Of a stretch of DNA of 64,000 nucleotides, positions 1 through 11,194 are shown in pieces. Below the pieces are notes generated by a model that was not told the DNA's origin, ran no database searches, and saw only the letters and a list, made by a program, of their open reading frames with translations. Where the stretch lies: NCBI GenBank assembly GCA_001404055.1, contig CXTY01000039.1, positions 1-64,000 of the forward strand, given 5' to 3'. Every line of letters begins with the position of its first letter. Position 1 is the stretch's first letter. This stretch comes from Roseibium album. GTDB taxonomy: Bacteria; Pseudomonadota; Alphaproteobacteria; Rhizobiales; Stappiaceae. Made by a program: the position numbers and the translations under genes.

Positions 1-785
1 AAAGCAACAATATGCATCACTGCACATTATCGTTGAATTTGACAGGAGCTCAATTAAAACCAACAGCCACGAATGACCATCAATCCCAATCGGCTTCCTT
101 GTCTGAAAGATCAGCGTACCTGCGTAACCCTTACTTAAAACAACCCAAATACCCCAAAAGATATCCAAGCCGTTCCGCAAGACCAACGCCGCCTACGCTT
201 CCCTTCCTTCAATAATCAAATTGTCAAAGAACCATTCGCTATCGAATGTGGCTAAAAGCCTTCACCCAAAGGCACCAAAAGCACTACCTGTTGTCAGGTC
301 GTCGCTCTCGAGATGTTTGGTAGAACCAACAGCAAAGACCGCCGTGTTGGCGGCGCCGCCGTCGATGGAGGGCGTTATACGCAGGGCCTGATCAGGAGTC
401 AACAGACTTTGTCAAAAAAGATTCACATGGCGCTGATTGTTCTAAAAAGCCCGCAGTTCTCAAGGAGTTTCATCGACCCGGATTTCCCAAACGTACCACA
501 ATTCTCCTCTCTTTTTGACAGAATTGAATGTATTGATTTCTTTCCTTTTATAATAGCCATGTCACGATGAATTTCCCTGCAATCAAGACCACAGTACGGC
601 CAAATTCTGGAATTATTGACCTGTGTTATCAATAGCTGGCTGCGCAGAAATATTTGACGTATCAAGTCAAACGCTGCATGTAGCAGGCTCTGCCACGTTC
701 AACAGTAGCGAGCGGATCGCTCTTTATCGTTTAGCGCTTGCGTGTCAGAAGCAATGAAGCTGACAGAAGGACCGGACAGAAGTAA
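1..785. other. gene-poor leader region upstream of the M23 peptidase
   Basis: No convincing gene is visible in these 785 bases. The short open frames on both strands lack ribosome binding sites and look like no protein family I know. A TATAAT hexamer at 549-554 has a TTGAAT 19 bases upstream (524-529), a weak promoter-like pair reading rightwards. A small GC-rich inverted repeat lies near 335-365. No tRNA or known structured RNA was recognised. Confidence 0.5.
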
Positions 786-2762
786 ATGCATTTTGGCCCT
801 TTTCAAAGCTCGCATGCACAGCGTGTCGAGCTCGGTGATGAACCTCCCTTGCGCGGGTACGAGGGCCGTAGCGGCATGTCTGACCGGCGGCAGGTTTCCC
901 TGCGCTGGCTGGCAGGAACGGTTCTGACTGGCGTCACTTCACTGGTTTTGATGGGCGGCGCACTGTTGGCCGCGCTGGATGGACAGTACAGTGTTGAGGC
1001 CGCATCTTCGACCGACAGGTTCCTTGGTGGTTTATCGGGACAAGACGGCGGCAGCAGCAAAGGCGATCGCGTCTTTCAGACCGCAGCTGAATATTCCAGT
1101 AAGCACGTGATCGATGTCAATGTCGTCGCGCGTGAAGGCGATAGGGACCACATACGTGTCCGGCCACACGTTTTTGTCAGCGCGTCACTTGCAACCCGCA
1201 AAGACCCAGATCTTGCGGAGCAGATACCGTCATTCAACCCGCTGAACATGTTTGCCGATAATCAGGAAGATGATGGTCAAGCCGGCGCTGGCGAAACGAA
1301 TACGTCTCTCCTGGTAGATTCTTTATATGGTGCCAAACTTGAAAGCGAAGTCAGCATAAGCCTGACAACGTTCCCGACCGCCAGTCCCAGCATTGATCCC
1401 GACAAGACCCCGTCGGAAGCAGCTGTCGAGCTCGCGGTTCGTGAAACAGCCCGTACTTTGTCGATAGATGCCGTAGAGATGGCCGCAAAGACGTTGGTCG
1501 ACCCGGGTAGGTTCGATTTCAATCTCGCACTACAGCCGGATCTTGAACGCTACGCGGTGCGCATTACACCAGAGAATGTTTCGTTCGTATCAAAACGTGA
1601 CGAAGAAATCCGCTATGCCGGCATGGAAGAAAACATCATCCCTGTGAAAGCGGGTCAGGTAATGACCGACCTGCTTATGGATCACGAAGCAACAGAAGTG
1701 GAAGCCCGAACCATCGCGGCTGCCTTCCAGGCAAATTTCGGACTGTCAGATCTATCAGAGGGACAGCGACTGCGGATTGCCTTTGCCCCCTCTCCTGAAA
1801 ACCTTGAGCGGATGCGCCCTGAACGGATCAGCCTTTACGCAGACACGGAGCATCAGGCAACGGTCGCGCGCTCCGACAGCGGCGACTACATCAGGGCCAT
1901 GGAACCCAGTACCTTTCTTGCTGGTGCATTCGCTGAAGCTGACCGGGTGTCCTACGGTGGCCCAACACCGGCAATTTATGACAGTCTGTACCAGACCGCG
2001 CTTGAACAGGACATGCCGGAAGAGATCATCAACAACCTGGTACGCATGTTTTCATTCGACGTTGATTTCAACGCGCGCGTCCAACCGGGCGATGCACTGG
2101 AACTGTTCTACACCGAGGGCGATGCGAACAGCGCACCCAAAGTCCTTTATGCGGCACTTAATACCGGAAACACCAAGCGGGAGTTTTATCGATACAGAAC
2201 CCCGGACGACGGTGTGACGGATTTCTACGATGCCTCCGGCCAGAGCGCAAAAAAGTTCCTGGTCCGCAAACCGCTGAATGGCGGTAAATTCCGTTCCGGA
2301 TTTGGCATGCGCAGGCATCCGATTCACAAGTATACCAAGATGCACCGCGGTGTAGACTGGTCAGCACCGCGGGGAACACCGATCATCGCTGCGGGCAATG
2401 GAACGATTATCAAGGCAGGTTGGAGTTCCGGCTATGGTCGGCGTATCGAACTGCGCCATACCAATGGTTACACAACGACCTACAACCACATGACGGGTTT
2501 TGCCAAGGGCATGCAGGAAGGTGTCCGCGTCACGCAGGGCCAGATAATCGGGTATGTGGGCTCAACGGGCCTGTCAACCGGCCCACACCTTCACTATGAG
2601 GTGCTTGTGAACGGTCGCTACATGGATCCAATGCGGATCAAGCTGCCGAAAGGGCGGACGCTGGAAGGCGAGTTGCGCACCACATTTGAAACCGAGCGAT
2701 ACCGTGTAGACACCCTGCTGGACCGCGCGCGCAAGCCATCACGGATTGCGGCGGTCAACTAG
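786..2762 (+). CDS. membrane-anchored M23-family metallopeptidase (LytM-type)
   Basis: This 658-residue protein probably trims or remodels peptidoglycan in the periplasm. A hydrophobic segment at about residues 45-70 anchors it in the inner membrane, and a long variable region follows. The M23 domain lies in the last 150 residues. The zinc ligands H520 and D524 (HRGVD) and the HLH motif starting at H601 are all present. I kept the early start because LGDEPPL, just inside it, is conserved in alphaproteobacterial homologues as I remember them. An alternative ATG at 876 would keep the membrane segment. The substrate bond and any activator partner cannot be read from the sequence. Confidence 0.85.
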   Translation: MHFGPFQSSHAQRVELGDEPPLRGYEGRSGMSDRRQVSLRWLAGTVLTGVTSLVLMGGALLAALDGQYSVEAASSTDRFLGGLSGQDGGSSKGDRVFQTAAEYSSKHVIDVNVVAREGDRDHIRVRPHVFVSASLATRKDPDLAEQIPSFNPLNMFADNQEDDGQAGAGETNTSLLVDSLYGAKLESEVSISLTTFPTASPSIDPDKTPSEAAVELAVRETARTLSIDAVEMAAKTLVDPGRFDFNLALQPDLERYAVRITPENVSFVSKRDEEIRYAGMEENIIPVKAGQVMTDLLMDHEATEVEARTIAAAFQANFGLSDLSEGQRLRIAFAPSPENLERMRPERISLYADTEHQATVARSDSGDYIRAMEPSTFLAGAFAEADRVSYGGPTPAIYDSLYQTALEQDMPEEIINNLVRMFSFDVDFNARVQPGDALELFYTEGDANSAPKVLYAALNTGNTKREFYRYRTPDDGVTDFYDASGQSAKKFLVRKPLNGGKFRSGFGMRRHPIHKYTKMHRGVDWSAPRGTPIIAAGNGTIIKAGWSSGYGRRIELRHTNGYTTTYNHMTGFAKGMQEGVRVTQGQIIGYVGSTGLSTGPHLHYEVLVNGRYMDPMRIKLPKGRTLEGELRTTFETERYRVDTLLDRARKPSRIAAVN

Positions 2763-2783
2763 GACACTTTCAGCGAAAGTGTC
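2763..2783 (+). other. short hairpin abutting the M23 peptidase stop
   Basis: A perfect 9-bp inverted repeat, GACACTTTC/GAAAGTGTC with a 3-base loop, begins immediately after the stop codon. No T-run follows, so it is more likely a 3'-end stabilising structure than a terminator. The true terminator lies about 50 bases further on. Confidence 0.5.
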
Positions 2784-2831
2784 ATGAATCACTTCAACAA
2801 AACCTGATCTCATTCATGCTTTGATAGAAAA

Positions 2832-2863
2832 GCCCGCAAGAACAAGTCTTGCGGGCCTTTTTG
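2832..2863. terminator. bidirectional Rho-independent terminator between the M23 peptidase and clpB
   Basis: GCCCGCAAG and CTTGCGGGC form a 9-bp stem around a 7-base loop. CTTTTT follows on the plus strand and CTTTTCT on the minus strand. It sits between two convergent genes and can serve both. Confidence 0.85.
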
Positions 2864-2887
2864 TTACCATTCGTTTGTCAGCGAAAC

Positions 2888-5485
2888 TTAAGCGGCGGCG
2901 CTTTTCGCCCTATCCACTTCGAAGACAAGACGATCGGCTCCAGCCGAGACATCCAGCGTCTGACCGTCATGAATATCCCCGGCCAGCAACTTTTCTGCCA
3001 ACGGGTCCTGGACGTCCTTCTGGATCACACGTTTCAAAGGCCGTGCACCATAAGCCGGGTCATAACCCTTGTGAGCCAGCCAACCGAGAGCACCTTCATC
3101 CAGGTTAAGCGTAATCTTGCGATCACTGAGCAGCGCGCGAAGACGCTCAAGCTGGATTTTGACAATGTCAGCCATCTGGGAACGCTGCAGCCGATGAAAC
3201 AAAACGATCTCGTCGAGACGGTTCAGAAACTCAGGCCGGAAATGCCCACGTACGGCAGACATGACTTCATCCCGGACAGCATCTGAATCTTGCCCTTCTG
3301 GTTGATTGACAAGGAACTCCGCACCAAGGTTCGACGTCATGATGATCAGCGCATTGCGGAAATCCACAGTTCGCCCCTGACCATCTGTCAATCGACCATC
3401 ATCTAGCACCTGCAGCAGCACGTTGAAGACGTCACCATGAGCCTTTTCAATTTCATCAAAAAGAACCACCTGATATGGCCGCCTCCGAATGGCTTCGGTC
3501 AAGGCACCGCCTTCCTCATAGCCAACATAGCCAGGAGGAGCGCCGATAAGCCGAGCAACGGAGTGTTTTTCCATATACTCAGACATATCGATGCGAACCA
3601 TCGCGTTGTCGTCATCGAACAGGAAGCTCGCAAGTGCCTTGGTGAGTTCGGTCTTGCCGACACCCGTAGGTCCCAGAAACATGAACGAGCCAATCGGTCG
3701 GTTCGGGTCCTGCAACCCGGCGCGTGCACGGCGAACCGCTGTTGAAACCGCATGAATGGCTTCCGCCTGGCCAACCACGCGGTTTGCCAACATATCTTCC
3801 ATGCGCAAAAGTTTCTCACGCTCTCCTTCAAGCATCTTGTCGACTGGAATCCCGGTCCATTTCGAAACGACCTGGGCAATGTGAGGCGGTGTAACGGCCT
3901 CATCCACCATGGCATCGCCATCTTCGGACGCTTCTGCTTCTGACAGTTTTTGCTCCAGATCGGGAACAACGCCATAAGCAAGTTCACCCGCCTTGGCGAG
4001 ATCACCTTTGCGCTGCGCGATTTCCAGATCGATGCGCGCCTGCTCCAGCTGCTCCATGATCTTCTGCTCAAGATTGAGCTTTTCCTTCTCGCCGAGCCAC
4101 CTGTTGGTCAGGGCCTGCGATTGTTCTTCAAGATCCGTCAGCTCTTTTTCAAGCTTGGCCAGGCGATCTTTGGACGCCTCGTCACTTTCACTCTTCAAGG
4201 CTTCCCGTTCGATCTTCAACTGAATGATACGCCGATCCAGTTCGTCCAGTTTTTCAGGCTTAGAATCTACCTGCATCCGAAGGCGGCTGGCCGCTTCGTC
4301 CATCAGGTCGATTGCCTTGTCGGGCAAAAACCGATCCGTAATGTAACGGTTGGAGAGGGACGCTGCTGAGACAATGGCGGAATCTGTGATGCGAACACCG
4401 TGATGAAGTTCGTATTTCTCCTTGATTCCACGCAGGATCGAAATCGTGTCCTCAACCGTCGGCTCTGAAACAAAAACCGGCTGAAAACGGCGGGCAAGAG
4501 CCGCATCCTTTTCAACATGCTTGCGATATTCATCGAGCGTCGTCGCACCAACGCAGTGCAACTCACCCCGGGCAAGCGCAGGCTTCAACAGGTTCGATGC
4601 ATCCATTGCACCGTCTGCTTTTCCAGCGCCGACAAGCGTATGCATTTCGTCGATGAAGAGAACGATATTGCCAGCGGCAGCCTCAACTTCTGAAAGAACC
4701 GCTTTCAACCTTTCCTCAAATTCCCCTCGATATTTCGCCCCTGCGATCAGGGATCCCATATCAAGGGCAAGCAACTGTTTGTCCTTCAGGGATTCTGGAA
4801 CATCGCCATTGATAATCCGAAGTGCCAGACCTTCAGCAATTGCTGTTTTCCCGACGCCAGGCTCACCGATGAGAACCGGATTGTTTTTGGTCCGGCGCGA
4901 AAGAACCTGGATTGTCCGCCGGATTTCCTCATCTCGGCCAATCACAGGGTCAAGCTTCCCGTCACGTGCAACCTGGGTCAAGTCACGCGCATATTTTTTC
5001 AAAGCGTCATACTGGTTTTCTGCAGTTGCACTATCAGCAGTTCGGCCCTGACGCAGCTGATTGATAGCTTCGTTCAATCCATTGGCAGTGATGCCATGGC
5101 GTTTCATCAGCCTGCCGGCCTCACTCTCACCATCCATGGCCAAAGCAAGCAGCAGCCGTTCGACGGTGACAAAGCTGTCGCCCGCTTTCTCCGCTATTTT
5201 CTCTGCCTGTTCGAAAAGACGCGCTGTGGTCTGCGCCATATAGAGCTGACCAGAACCGCCTGAAACTTTCGGCATCTTGTCAAGAACGCCCTCAAGGTCT
5301 CCCTTGAGCGCCTTTGCCTTGCCGCCTGCCCGGTCGATCAAACCGGCCGCCATGCCTTCCGGATCATCCAGAAGCACTTTCAAAATATGTTCAGGGGCAA
5401 ACTGCTGATGCCCCCGCCCGAGCGCAAAGGTCTGAGCCGACTGGACAAAACCACGTGCACGTTCAGTGTATTTTTCAAAGTTCAT
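2888..5485 (-). CDS. clpB: ATP-dependent disaggregase ClpB
   Basis: ClpB is the cytoplasmic Hsp100 ring ATPase that pulls proteins out of aggregates together with DnaK/DnaJ/GrpE. From the ATG at 5485 the protein is 865 residues, normal for the family. It has the N-terminal double Clp repeat, AAA+ module 1 (GEPGVGKT, Lys about 213), the coiled-coil middle domain (about 400-530, rich in E, K and L), and AAA+ module 2 (GPTGVGKT, Lys about 611). The open frame runs 51 codons further upstream, but GGTAGGAGG lies just before this ATG and fixes the start. It stands alone between terminators with its own probable heat-shock promoter. Confidence 0.97.
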   Translation of the reverse strand: MNFEKYTERARGFVQSAQTFALGRGHQQFAPEHILKVLLDDPEGMAAGLIDRAGGKAKALKGDLEGVLDKMPKVSGGSGQLYMAQTTARLFEQAEKIAEKAGDSFVTVERLLLALAMDGESEAGRLMKRHGITANGLNEAINQLRQGRTADSATAENQYDALKKYARDLTQVARDGKLDPVIGRDEEIRRTIQVLSRRTKNNPVLIGEPGVGKTAIAEGLALRIINGDVPESLKDKQLLALDMGSLIAGAKYRGEFEERLKAVLSEVEAAAGNIVLFIDEMHTLVGAGKADGAMDASNLLKPALARGELHCVGATTLDEYRKHVEKDAALARRFQPVFVSEPTVEDTISILRGIKEKYELHHGVRITDSAIVSAASLSNRYITDRFLPDKAIDLMDEAASRLRMQVDSKPEKLDELDRRIIQLKIEREALKSESDEASKDRLAKLEKELTDLEEQSQALTNRWLGEKEKLNLEQKIMEQLEQARIDLEIAQRKGDLAKAGELAYGVVPDLEQKLSEAEASEDGDAMVDEAVTPPHIAQVVSKWTGIPVDKMLEGEREKLLRMEDMLANRVVGQAEAIHAVSTAVRRARAGLQDPNRPIGSFMFLGPTGVGKTELTKALASFLFDDDNAMVRIDMSEYMEKHSVARLIGAPPGYVGYEEGGALTEAIRRRPYQVVLFDEIEKAHGDVFNVLLQVLDDGRLTDGQGRTVDFRNALIIMTSNLGAEFLVNQPEGQDSDAVRDEVMSAVRGHFRPEFLNRLDEIVLFHRLQRSQMADIVKIQLERLRALLSDRKITLNLDEGALGWLAHKGYDPAYGARPLKRVIQKDVQDPLAEKLLAGDIHDGQTLDVSAGADRLVFEVDRAKSAAA

Positions 5486-5585
5486 TCGATACCTCCTACC
5501 CGTTCGCACCACCCGAAGCGTGGGGAACGTTTTGGGATACGGACCCCGTTCACGGGCATCCGCGCAGCCTCTTTGAGCACTGCCC

Positions 5586-5618
5586 ACACTATATAGTGTT
5601 GCATTTTCATCACAAAAG
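5586..5618 (-). promoter_or_regulatory. possible heat-shock (RpoH-type) promoter of clpB with a 14-bp palindrome
   Basis: Reading leftwards, CTTTTG (5613-5618) and CTATAT (5591-5596) are 16 bases apart. This resembles alphaproteobacterial RpoH elements (CTTG and CCATNT) about 100 bases upstream of the clpB start. A perfect palindrome ACACTATATAGTGT (5586-5599) covers the -10 element. Assignment is by eye and the -35 match is only partial. Confidence 0.35.
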
Positions 5619-5647
5619 CCCTTTGCGAATAAAACCATGCAACAAAC

Positions 5648-5677
5648 GAAAAACGGCGCCCATCTGGGCGCCGTTTT
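5648..5677 (-). terminator. Rho-independent terminator after the DUF4167 gene
   Basis: ACGGCGCCC/GGGCGCCGT form a strong GC stem with an ATCT loop. The T-run falls on the minus strand just past the DUF4167 stop at 5705. Poly-T also flanks the plus strand, so it may work both ways. Confidence 0.85.
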
Positions 5678-5704
5678 TGCAATTTATGCAAGTCTGTAAA
5701 TCGA

Positions 5705-6520
5705 CTATTCGCTGGCAACTACAGTTTCAGCAGGAGCTTCTTCTGCGGTCTTTGCCTTGCGCGGCCGCGTGGTTCTGCGCCGTGGTTTCGGCTGCTCTTC
5801 CTCACTCACGGCTTCTGCAGTGTCCGGCGTTGCGGCACTTGCTTCAGGCGCGGTTTCCGCTGTTGCTTCAGCGGCAGCACGGCGCGGTGCCCTGCTGCGA
5901 GGCGCACGAGGTGTGCGAGCCCGACGACGCGGTTTTTCTTCCGCCTCGACCTCGTCTCCCTCAACCTTCTGACCTGCAGCGTTCACCTGGCCTTCCTGAT
6001 CGATGACAGGCATGTCCTCGATGAACGGCTGCGGACTGTTGGCATCGACCACCTCACCATCGGCAGATACCTGTTCCGGCACCCGTTCTGGTGTGCGATC
6101 TTGCACTCGTACCTGGCTCCGATCCTGCACCCGGTCTGGCGTCCGATCCGACCCACGGTCTGAAGAAGATCTATCGGCACCATTCGCAGGGCCTGCACCA
6201 TTTGCTGGCGCAGTTTCAGACCCTGCCTCAACCTCGTTACGAGAAGACGGCTGGGTTTGCTGCTGCGGTTGCTGTTGCGGCTGTGCTGCAGCCACTATGC
6301 GGAGATAGTGTTCTGCATGTTGATAATAATTCTCGGACATCACGCGATCGCCAGATGCATGAGCATCGCGGGCAAGTTGCTGATATTTTTCCGCCACGTG
6401 CATTGCCGTGCCGCGAATTTTCACATCAGGACCGTTTGATTCGTAAGTCCGGGTTAACGGATTAGGACCCTTGCGGCCCCGTCCGCGCATGCGCTTATTG
6501 CTCTGATTTCCTGGTCTCAT
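5705..6520 (-). CDS. DUF4167 domain protein
   Basis: This is a 271-residue protein of unknown biochemical role. The first 80 residues match the DUF4167 domain: a basic start (RMRGRGRKGP) followed by a helical stretch with the repeated-Y pattern SENYYQHAEHYLRI. The remainder is low-complexity. It runs from a Q/P stretch through R/D repeats (DRTPDRVQDRSQVRVQDRTPE) to an Ala/Glu/Arg-rich tail with KPRRR clusters, probably disordered and suited to nucleic-acid binding. It follows prmC and precedes clpB, a neighbourhood I associate with Rhizobiales genomes. An RNA or ribosome link is only an inference from its basic character and its prfA/prmC neighbours. Confidence 0.8.
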   Translation of the reverse strand: MRPGNQSNKRMRGRGRKGPNPLTRTYESNGPDVKIRGTAMHVAEKYQQLARDAHASGDRVMSENYYQHAEHYLRIVAAAQPQQQPQQQTQPSSRNEVEAGSETAPANGAGPANGADRSSSDRGSDRTPDRVQDRSQVRVQDRTPERVPEQVSADGEVVDANSPQPFIEDMPVIDQEGQVNAAGQKVEGDEVEAEEKPRRRARTPRAPRSRAPRRAAAEATAETAPEASAATPDTAEAVSEEEQPKPRRRTTRPRKAKTAEEAPAETVVASE

Positions 6521-6882
6521 CCTGCCGTTTTCTCTATGCGGAACGGCGGTCAGCTATTAACTGACCCAACATCGGAATTGCATTAAACCGACACGAAATA
6601 CCTGCCGAAACCAACTCAGTTGGTTAGCGGCTGTCATTGAAAACACATCCAGCGCGCTAAAGGCCTACGGCCTGCACCTTTGTCTTATTCTATGACAGTC
6701 CGAAAATCCGGAAAGCCCGATACGCAACGATTTCCATAACGCTTAAAGTGCGCCTGTCTCACGTTGCCGGATGCGTATGCCCCGCTGAACGCTGCTAACA
6801 TCTCCGGTCTCGGCGAGTTGAACCTACCCGTTTCCCGCAACATTTCCAAGTGCTTTTTCTTCTTTGAACCAATTCCGTGGAT
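6521..6882. other. intergenic gap between prmC and the DUF4167 gene
   Basis: No gene is visible in these 362 bases. An inverted repeat GTCAG-N7-CTGAC at 6549-6565, close upstream of the DUF4167 start, contains TTAATA on the minus strand and may be part of its promoter or an operator. A short AGGCC-TAC-GGCCT hairpin lies at 6661-6673. No T-rich terminator was found for prmC. Confidence 0.5.
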
Positions 6883-7725
6883 TTATAATTTACGAGCTAT
6901 GGCAACACGGTCATTGCCGGAAAGATCCTTAATGATTTCAATCTCTCCAAAGCCATGATGACGCAACTGTTTTTTCAGATCACCGGCTTGATCATAGCCG
7001 ATTTCCATCGCAATCATGCCGCCATGCCGGAGCAGTTTTTTTGCATCTGTGACAATTTGGCCATAAGCGCTCAGGCCATCTTCACCGCCATCCAGTGCTA
7101 ACTGCGGGTCGTGGTGAATCACTTCAGCGGACAACTCGGCCAAAACGGCTGTTCGGATATAGGGTGGGTTGCTGATGACCCAGTCCAACCCGGGTCGCAA
7201 CGCCGACAAGTAGTCCGCGCAAACCGGGAAAAATCTCTCCAGGACATGGTGAAGCTCTGCGTTTCGAATAGCGCAACACAAGGCCTCTTCCGACAGATCG
7301 ACTGCGATCATCTGACAAGCGGGAATTTCGGCAAGAAGTGAAATTGCAATTGCACCGGTTCCGGTGCCGATATCGCACATCAGGCTCGGCCTGTCTGGAT
7401 CAACTCGATCCAGGACCGCGTCAACCAGAATTTCGGTGTCCGGTCTCGGTTCAAGCGTTGCGGCATTTAACAGAAACCTGCGGCCAAAAAACTCTCGTTC
7501 TCCGAGTATCCGCCCAACCGGCATGCCCGAAAGTCGCTTGTCAGCGTAGACCTGTACGCGTACCACCTCACCGTCAGTCACAACATCATGCTCATTTAGA
7601 ACAAGGTCTGAGACTGATACTTGCAGCGCTCCGCAGACAAGCAATTTGGCATCCAGCTCCGGCGTCGTAAGCCGCGCCTTGCGAAACCGGTCCCGAACCT
7701 GCCTGTAAAGCTGACCGGTCAGCAT
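6883..7725 (-). CDS. prmC: release factor glutamine methyltransferase PrmC
   Basis: PrmC methylates the glutamine of the GGQ motif of release factors RF1 and RF2 using S-adenosylmethionine, which speeds peptide release. The 280-residue protein has an N-terminal helical domain, the SAM loop (DIGTGTGAIAISL, about residue 118) and the catalytic NPPY signature (N186-Y189) that binds the glutamine amide. It starts three bases after the stop of prfA, whose product is its substrate, so the two are almost certainly co-transcribed and possibly translationally coupled. Confidence 0.96.
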   Translation of the reverse strand: MLTGQLYRQVRDRFRKARLTTPELDAKLLVCGALQVSVSDLVLNEHDVVTDGEVVRVQVYADKRLSGMPVGRILGEREFFGRRFLLNAATLEPRPDTEILVDAVLDRVDPDRPSLMCDIGTGTGAIAISLLAEIPACQMIAVDLSEEALCCAIRNAELHHVLERFFPVCADYLSALRPGLDWVISNPPYIRTAVLAELSAEVIHHDPQLALDGGEDGLSAYGQIVTDAKKLLRHGGMIAMEIGYDQAGDLKKQLRHHGFGEIEIIKDLSGNDRVAIARKL

Positions 7726-7728
7726 CGG

Positions 7729-8802
7729 TCAGACTTCTTCAGATGCCAGAAGGTTGGCTTGATGATCCAGGATCAATGATTCGATGACCTCACTCAAACC
7801 TTCACCGGCAATGATCTGTTCCAGCTTGTACAAAGTCAGGCCGATCCGATGATCGGTGACCCGTCCTTGCGGAAAGTTATAGGTTCTGATGCGCTCGGAG
7901 CGATCACCGGAACCGACCTGTAGTCGGCGTGCTTCGGTTCTTTCACTGGCAGCACGTTCGCGTTCTTCATCATAGATACGGGCACGCAACAACTGCATGG
8001 CGCGCGCCTTGTTCTTGTGCTGAGATCTTTCGTCCTGTACCGCAACGACGATTCCGGTTGGCATGTGCGTGATACGAACAGCAGAATCGGTCGTATTCAC
8101 GTGCTGGCCACCTGCACCTGAAGCGCGAAACGTATCAATGCGCAGATCACTGTCCTGAACATCGATATCGACATCTTCCGCCTGAGGAAGAACAGCAACG
8201 GTCGCAGCTGAAGTGTGGATACGGCCACCCGATTCCGTCGCAGGAACCCTTTGAACCCGATGGACACCGGATTCGAATTTCATGCGCGCGAACACATTCT
8301 CTCCCGAGACAGACGCAATTATTTCCTTAAATCCGCCGACTTCGCCCTCACTGGCGGAAAGTACTTCAACCTTCCAGCCCTGGAGTTCTGCGTAGCGCTG
8401 GTACATGCGGAAGAGGTCTCCGGCAAAAAGCGCTGCTTCATCGCCGCCCGTCCCCGCACGAACTTCAAGAATTGCGTCATTTGCATCAGCTTCGTCCTTG
8501 GGCAACAGCCCAATACGGACGTTTTGAGTCAGATGTTCAACGCTTTCAGAAAGCTCGTCACGCTCCATCTCCGCGAGCTCGCGCATTTCAGCGTCGGTCT
8601 CGGGGTCGGAAATCAACGATTGAGCCCCTTCGAGTTCGTCCTCTGCCTTGATGAGAGCCCTGATTTTTTCAACCAAAGGTCCCAGCCCAGCATATTCGCG
8701 GGAAAGTTTCACATAGGAAACGGGATCCGGATTGGACGACATCATGTGTTCAATCTCAGCAAACCGGTCCAGCAAATTATCGAGTTTGTGACGCGCCAGC
8801 AT
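7729..8802 (-). CDS. prfA: peptide chain release factor 1
   Basis: RF1 recognises UAA and UAG stop codons and triggers hydrolysis of peptidyl-tRNA. From the ATG at 8802 the product is 357 residues, the usual RF1 size. The open frame extends 27 codons upstream, but those residues are not RF1-like and overlap the end of ptsP. The PAT tripeptide that reads the stop codon is present ([12 protein letters not shown]) and identifies RF1 rather than RF2. The GGQ catalytic motif is at 231-233. It lies between ptsP and prmC on the same strand in a compact set. Confidence 0.97.
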   Translation of the reverse strand: MLARHKLDNLLDRFAEIEHMMSSNPDPVSYVKLSREYAGLGPLVEKIRALIKAEDELEGAQSLISDPETDAEMRELAEMERDELSESVEHLTQNVRIGLLPKDEADANDAILEVRAGTGGDEAALFAGDLFRMYQRYAELQGWKVEVLSASEGEVGGFKEIIASVSGENVFARMKFESGVHRVQRVPATESGGRIHTSAATVAVLPQAEDVDIDVQDSDLRIDTFRASGAGGQHVNTTDSAVRITHMPTGIVVAVQDERSQHKNKARAMQLLRARIYDEERERAASERTEARRLQVGSGDRSERIRTYNFPQGRVTDHRIGLTLYKLEQIIAGEGLSEVIESLILDHQANLLASEEV

Positions 8803-8854
8803 ACGCGCAGGTTCTCCTATATTCGCGTGTTCAGGTGGGTTACGCGCGTTAGCG

Positions 8855-11122
8855 TTAAAGCGCAACATCCGTATCTGCCGCAAACCGCCTCAAGACGTCG
8901 CGAATGTTCTGATCATCATGCCCCGGTTCGAGCCTGGGTTGGAGGCGCGCAGACAAGCGGCTGGCGTCAAGCGTGCGCAGCATCGCCTTCACCGGCCCAA
9001 GGGATGCAGGCGACATGGAAAGGTCCCGGTAGCCGAGACCTATCAAGGCCATTGCCTCTAGCGGCCTGCCCGCAAGTTCGCCGCATAACGTTACAGGAAC
9101 ATGTGCATTGTTGGCAGCGTCAACAATGAGTTTGAGTGCGCGCAGGAACCCGACACTCAAAGTGTCAAATCGATCTGCAACCCGCGTGTTGCCGCGATCG
9201 ACTGCGCACAGAAACTGAAACAAGTCGTTGGATCCCACGGACACGAAGTCCACGTAACTCATCAATTCGTCCAGCTGGAACAATAGCGACGGAACTTCAA
9301 TCATGACCCCCAGGCGGATATTTTCCGGGGTAGCATGGCCATGGCGCCGCAAATGCTTGACTTCCTTGTCGACCAATCCCTTTGCCTGCAGAAATTCGTT
9401 CACCTCTGCAACCATCGGGAACATCAGCTTCAGGTCGCGTCCGGCTGCGGCATGCAACAGCGCCCTTATCTGGGTGCGCAGCAGGCCGGGACGGTCCAGG
9501 CCAAGGCGTAGCGCACGCCAACCCATGGCCGGGTTTTCTTCCTGGATCGAACGCAAGTACGGCAGGACCTTATCGCCGCCGATATCAAGGGACCGGAACG
9601 TAACGGGTTTTCCATCCGCTGCATCCAGGATCTGGCTGTACTGCGCCTGCTGCTCGCGCATGCGTGGAAAGGAGGAAGCAACCATGAACTGCAGCTCGGT
9701 GCGAAACAGTCCGACGCCGGCAGCACCGGACTCATCCAGATGAGGCAAATCTACCAGCAGACCGGCATTCATCTGCAGAGAAAATTCGACCCCATCCTTG
9801 GTAACTGACGGCTTGTTGCGCAGGCGCCGGTATTGGGCCTGGCGACGCGCCCGAAATCTGACTTTCTCGGCGTAGGCATTTTCCAGATCAGTTGCCGGAC
9901 GAAGATGCACATCGCCTGTTTCACCATCGACGATGATGGCATCACCGCCATCAGCAAGACCGACAACATCTTCCACGAGACCAACCGTTGGAATGCCGAG
10001 CGCACGGGCAACAATTGTCACATGGCTGGTTGGACCGCCTTCCTCAAGCACGAGTCCACGGATCCGGTCTCGCCCGTAATCCAGAAGTTCTGCGGCCCCC
10101 ATGTTCCTGCCGACAATAATGGCGTCCTGGGGAAGTTCATCCAAACCAGGCCCATGCTCGCGTCCCATGAGTTCGCGGATGAGGCGGTGAGCAAGATCAT
10201 CGAGATCATGCAGTCGTTCGCGCAAGTAAGGATCGGTCTGCCGAAGCATGCGCGCGCGCGTATCACTTTGGACTTTTTCGACGGCAGCCTCAGCGGTCAA
10301 CCCGTTTTTGATCGCATCTTCGATCTTGCGGATCCAACCCCGGTCGTAAGCGAACATCCGGTAGGCTTCCAGCACCTCGCGATGTTCACCAGTTGCGGCA
10401 ATTTCACCGCTCGCCAGGAGGTCATCGATCGACAGTCTAAGGCGGTTGATGGCCCCGTCGAGGCGAATTTTCTCCCGGTCGGTGTCCTCGGCAATCAAAT
10501 TGGTGACAACAACGCGCGGCTCATGCAGGACCACATGACCAAGACCTACACCTTCGGCAAGGCCGACACCGGTTGCGGTAATCGGGCGAGAAAGATCAAG
10601 CCCGGTGTCCTTTTGAGCAATCGCTTCCAGCTCTCCGGCAGCCACCATCTCGGCGATCACCATGGCAGTCGTTTGCAGAGCTTCGACTTCGTCTTCGAGA
10701 TAGGCGCGATGAGACTGGTTCTGTACGACCAGGACGCCCAGCGTCCGCCCCCCCCGCAAGATGGGCACGCCCAGAAACGAATTGAAGGCTTCTTCGCCGG
10801 TTTCTGGCAGATATGTAAAGCCGGGATGCGCACTGGCATTCGGTAGATTGAGAGGACGGGCTTCGGCTGCAATCAAGCCAACCAGACCCTGGCCGACCCG
10901 CAGTGAAGCGCTGTGAACAGCAGCGCGGTTCAGGCCCTCGGTCGCGTAAAGCTCAAGGACCCCGTCCGCGCGCAGGATATAAACCGAACACACTTCAGCA
11001 ACGACGTTCGATGCGATGAGCACCACGATCTTGTCGAGTCGTTCTTGCGCCGTGATCTGCTCCGCCATGACCTCGCGAAGCCTGCGGAGCAATAGGCGCG
11101 GTCCGGCTAGGTTGCTGCGCAT
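8855..11122 (-). CDS. ptsP: PTS-Ntr enzyme I (PEP-protein phosphotransferase PtsP)
   Basis: PtsP takes phosphate from phosphoenolpyruvate and passes it to NPr and EIIANtr, a regulatory relay linked to nitrogen, potassium and carbon storage control in Rhizobiales. From the ATG at 11122 it is 755 residues. It has an N-terminal GAF domain (about 1-150), a swivelling phosphohistidine domain with GGPTSH (His about 367), and a C-terminal PEP-binding barrel with [11 protein letters not shown] and [12 protein letters not shown] at 11164 would add 14 residues. I prefer the ATG because homologues begin close to [18 protein letters not shown]. It follows lysC with a short gap and is probably in its operon. 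Confidence 0.94.
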   Translation of the reverse strand: MRSNLAGPRLLLRRLREVMAEQITAQERLDKIVVLIASNVVAEVCSVYILRADGVLELYATEGLNRAAVHSASLRVGQGLVGLIAAEARPLNLPNASAHPGFTYLPETGEEAFNSFLGVPILRGGRTLGVLVVQNQSHRAYLEDEVEALQTTAMVIAEMVAAGELEAIAQKDTGLDLSRPITATGVGLAEGVGLGHVVLHEPRVVVTNLIAEDTDREKIRLDGAINRLRLSIDDLLASGEIAATGEHREVLEAYRMFAYDRGWIRKIEDAIKNGLTAEAAVEKVQSDTRARMLRQTDPYLRERLHDLDDLAHRLIRELMGREHGPGLDELPQDAIIVGRNMGAAELLDYGRDRIRGLVLEEGGPTSHVTIVARALGIPTVGLVEDVVGLADGGDAIIVDGETGDVHLRPATDLENAYAEKVRFRARRQAQYRRLRNKPSVTKDGVEFSLQMNAGLLVDLPHLDESGAAGVGLFRTELQFMVASSFPRMREQQAQYSQILDAADGKPVTFRSLDIGGDKVLPYLRSIQEENPAMGWRALRLGLDRPGLLRTQIRALLHAAAGRDLKLMFPMVAEVNEFLQAKGLVDKEVKHLRRHGHATPENIRLGVMIEVPSLLFQLDELMSYVDFVSVGSNDLFQFLCAVDRGNTRVADRFDTLSVGFLRALKLIVDAANNAHVPVTLCGELAGRPLEAMALIGLGYRDLSMSPASLGPVKAMLRTLDASRLSARLQPRLEPGHDDQNIRDVLRRFAADTDVAL

Positions 11123-11194
11123 TGCGCCCCCGTTTGATCCCGCTTCAGACAAGCTGTGGCTCACATCCAGTCCGGAGCCTGCCTGCCGGATAAA

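Noticed and set aside
12-665. Several 60-85 codon frames at the left end
   Set aside because: No ribosome sites, no family resemblance, and conflicting strands.
9833-10846. A 337-codon open frame antisense to ptsP
   Set aside because: Overlaps a certain gene, with no start signal and no recognisable domain.
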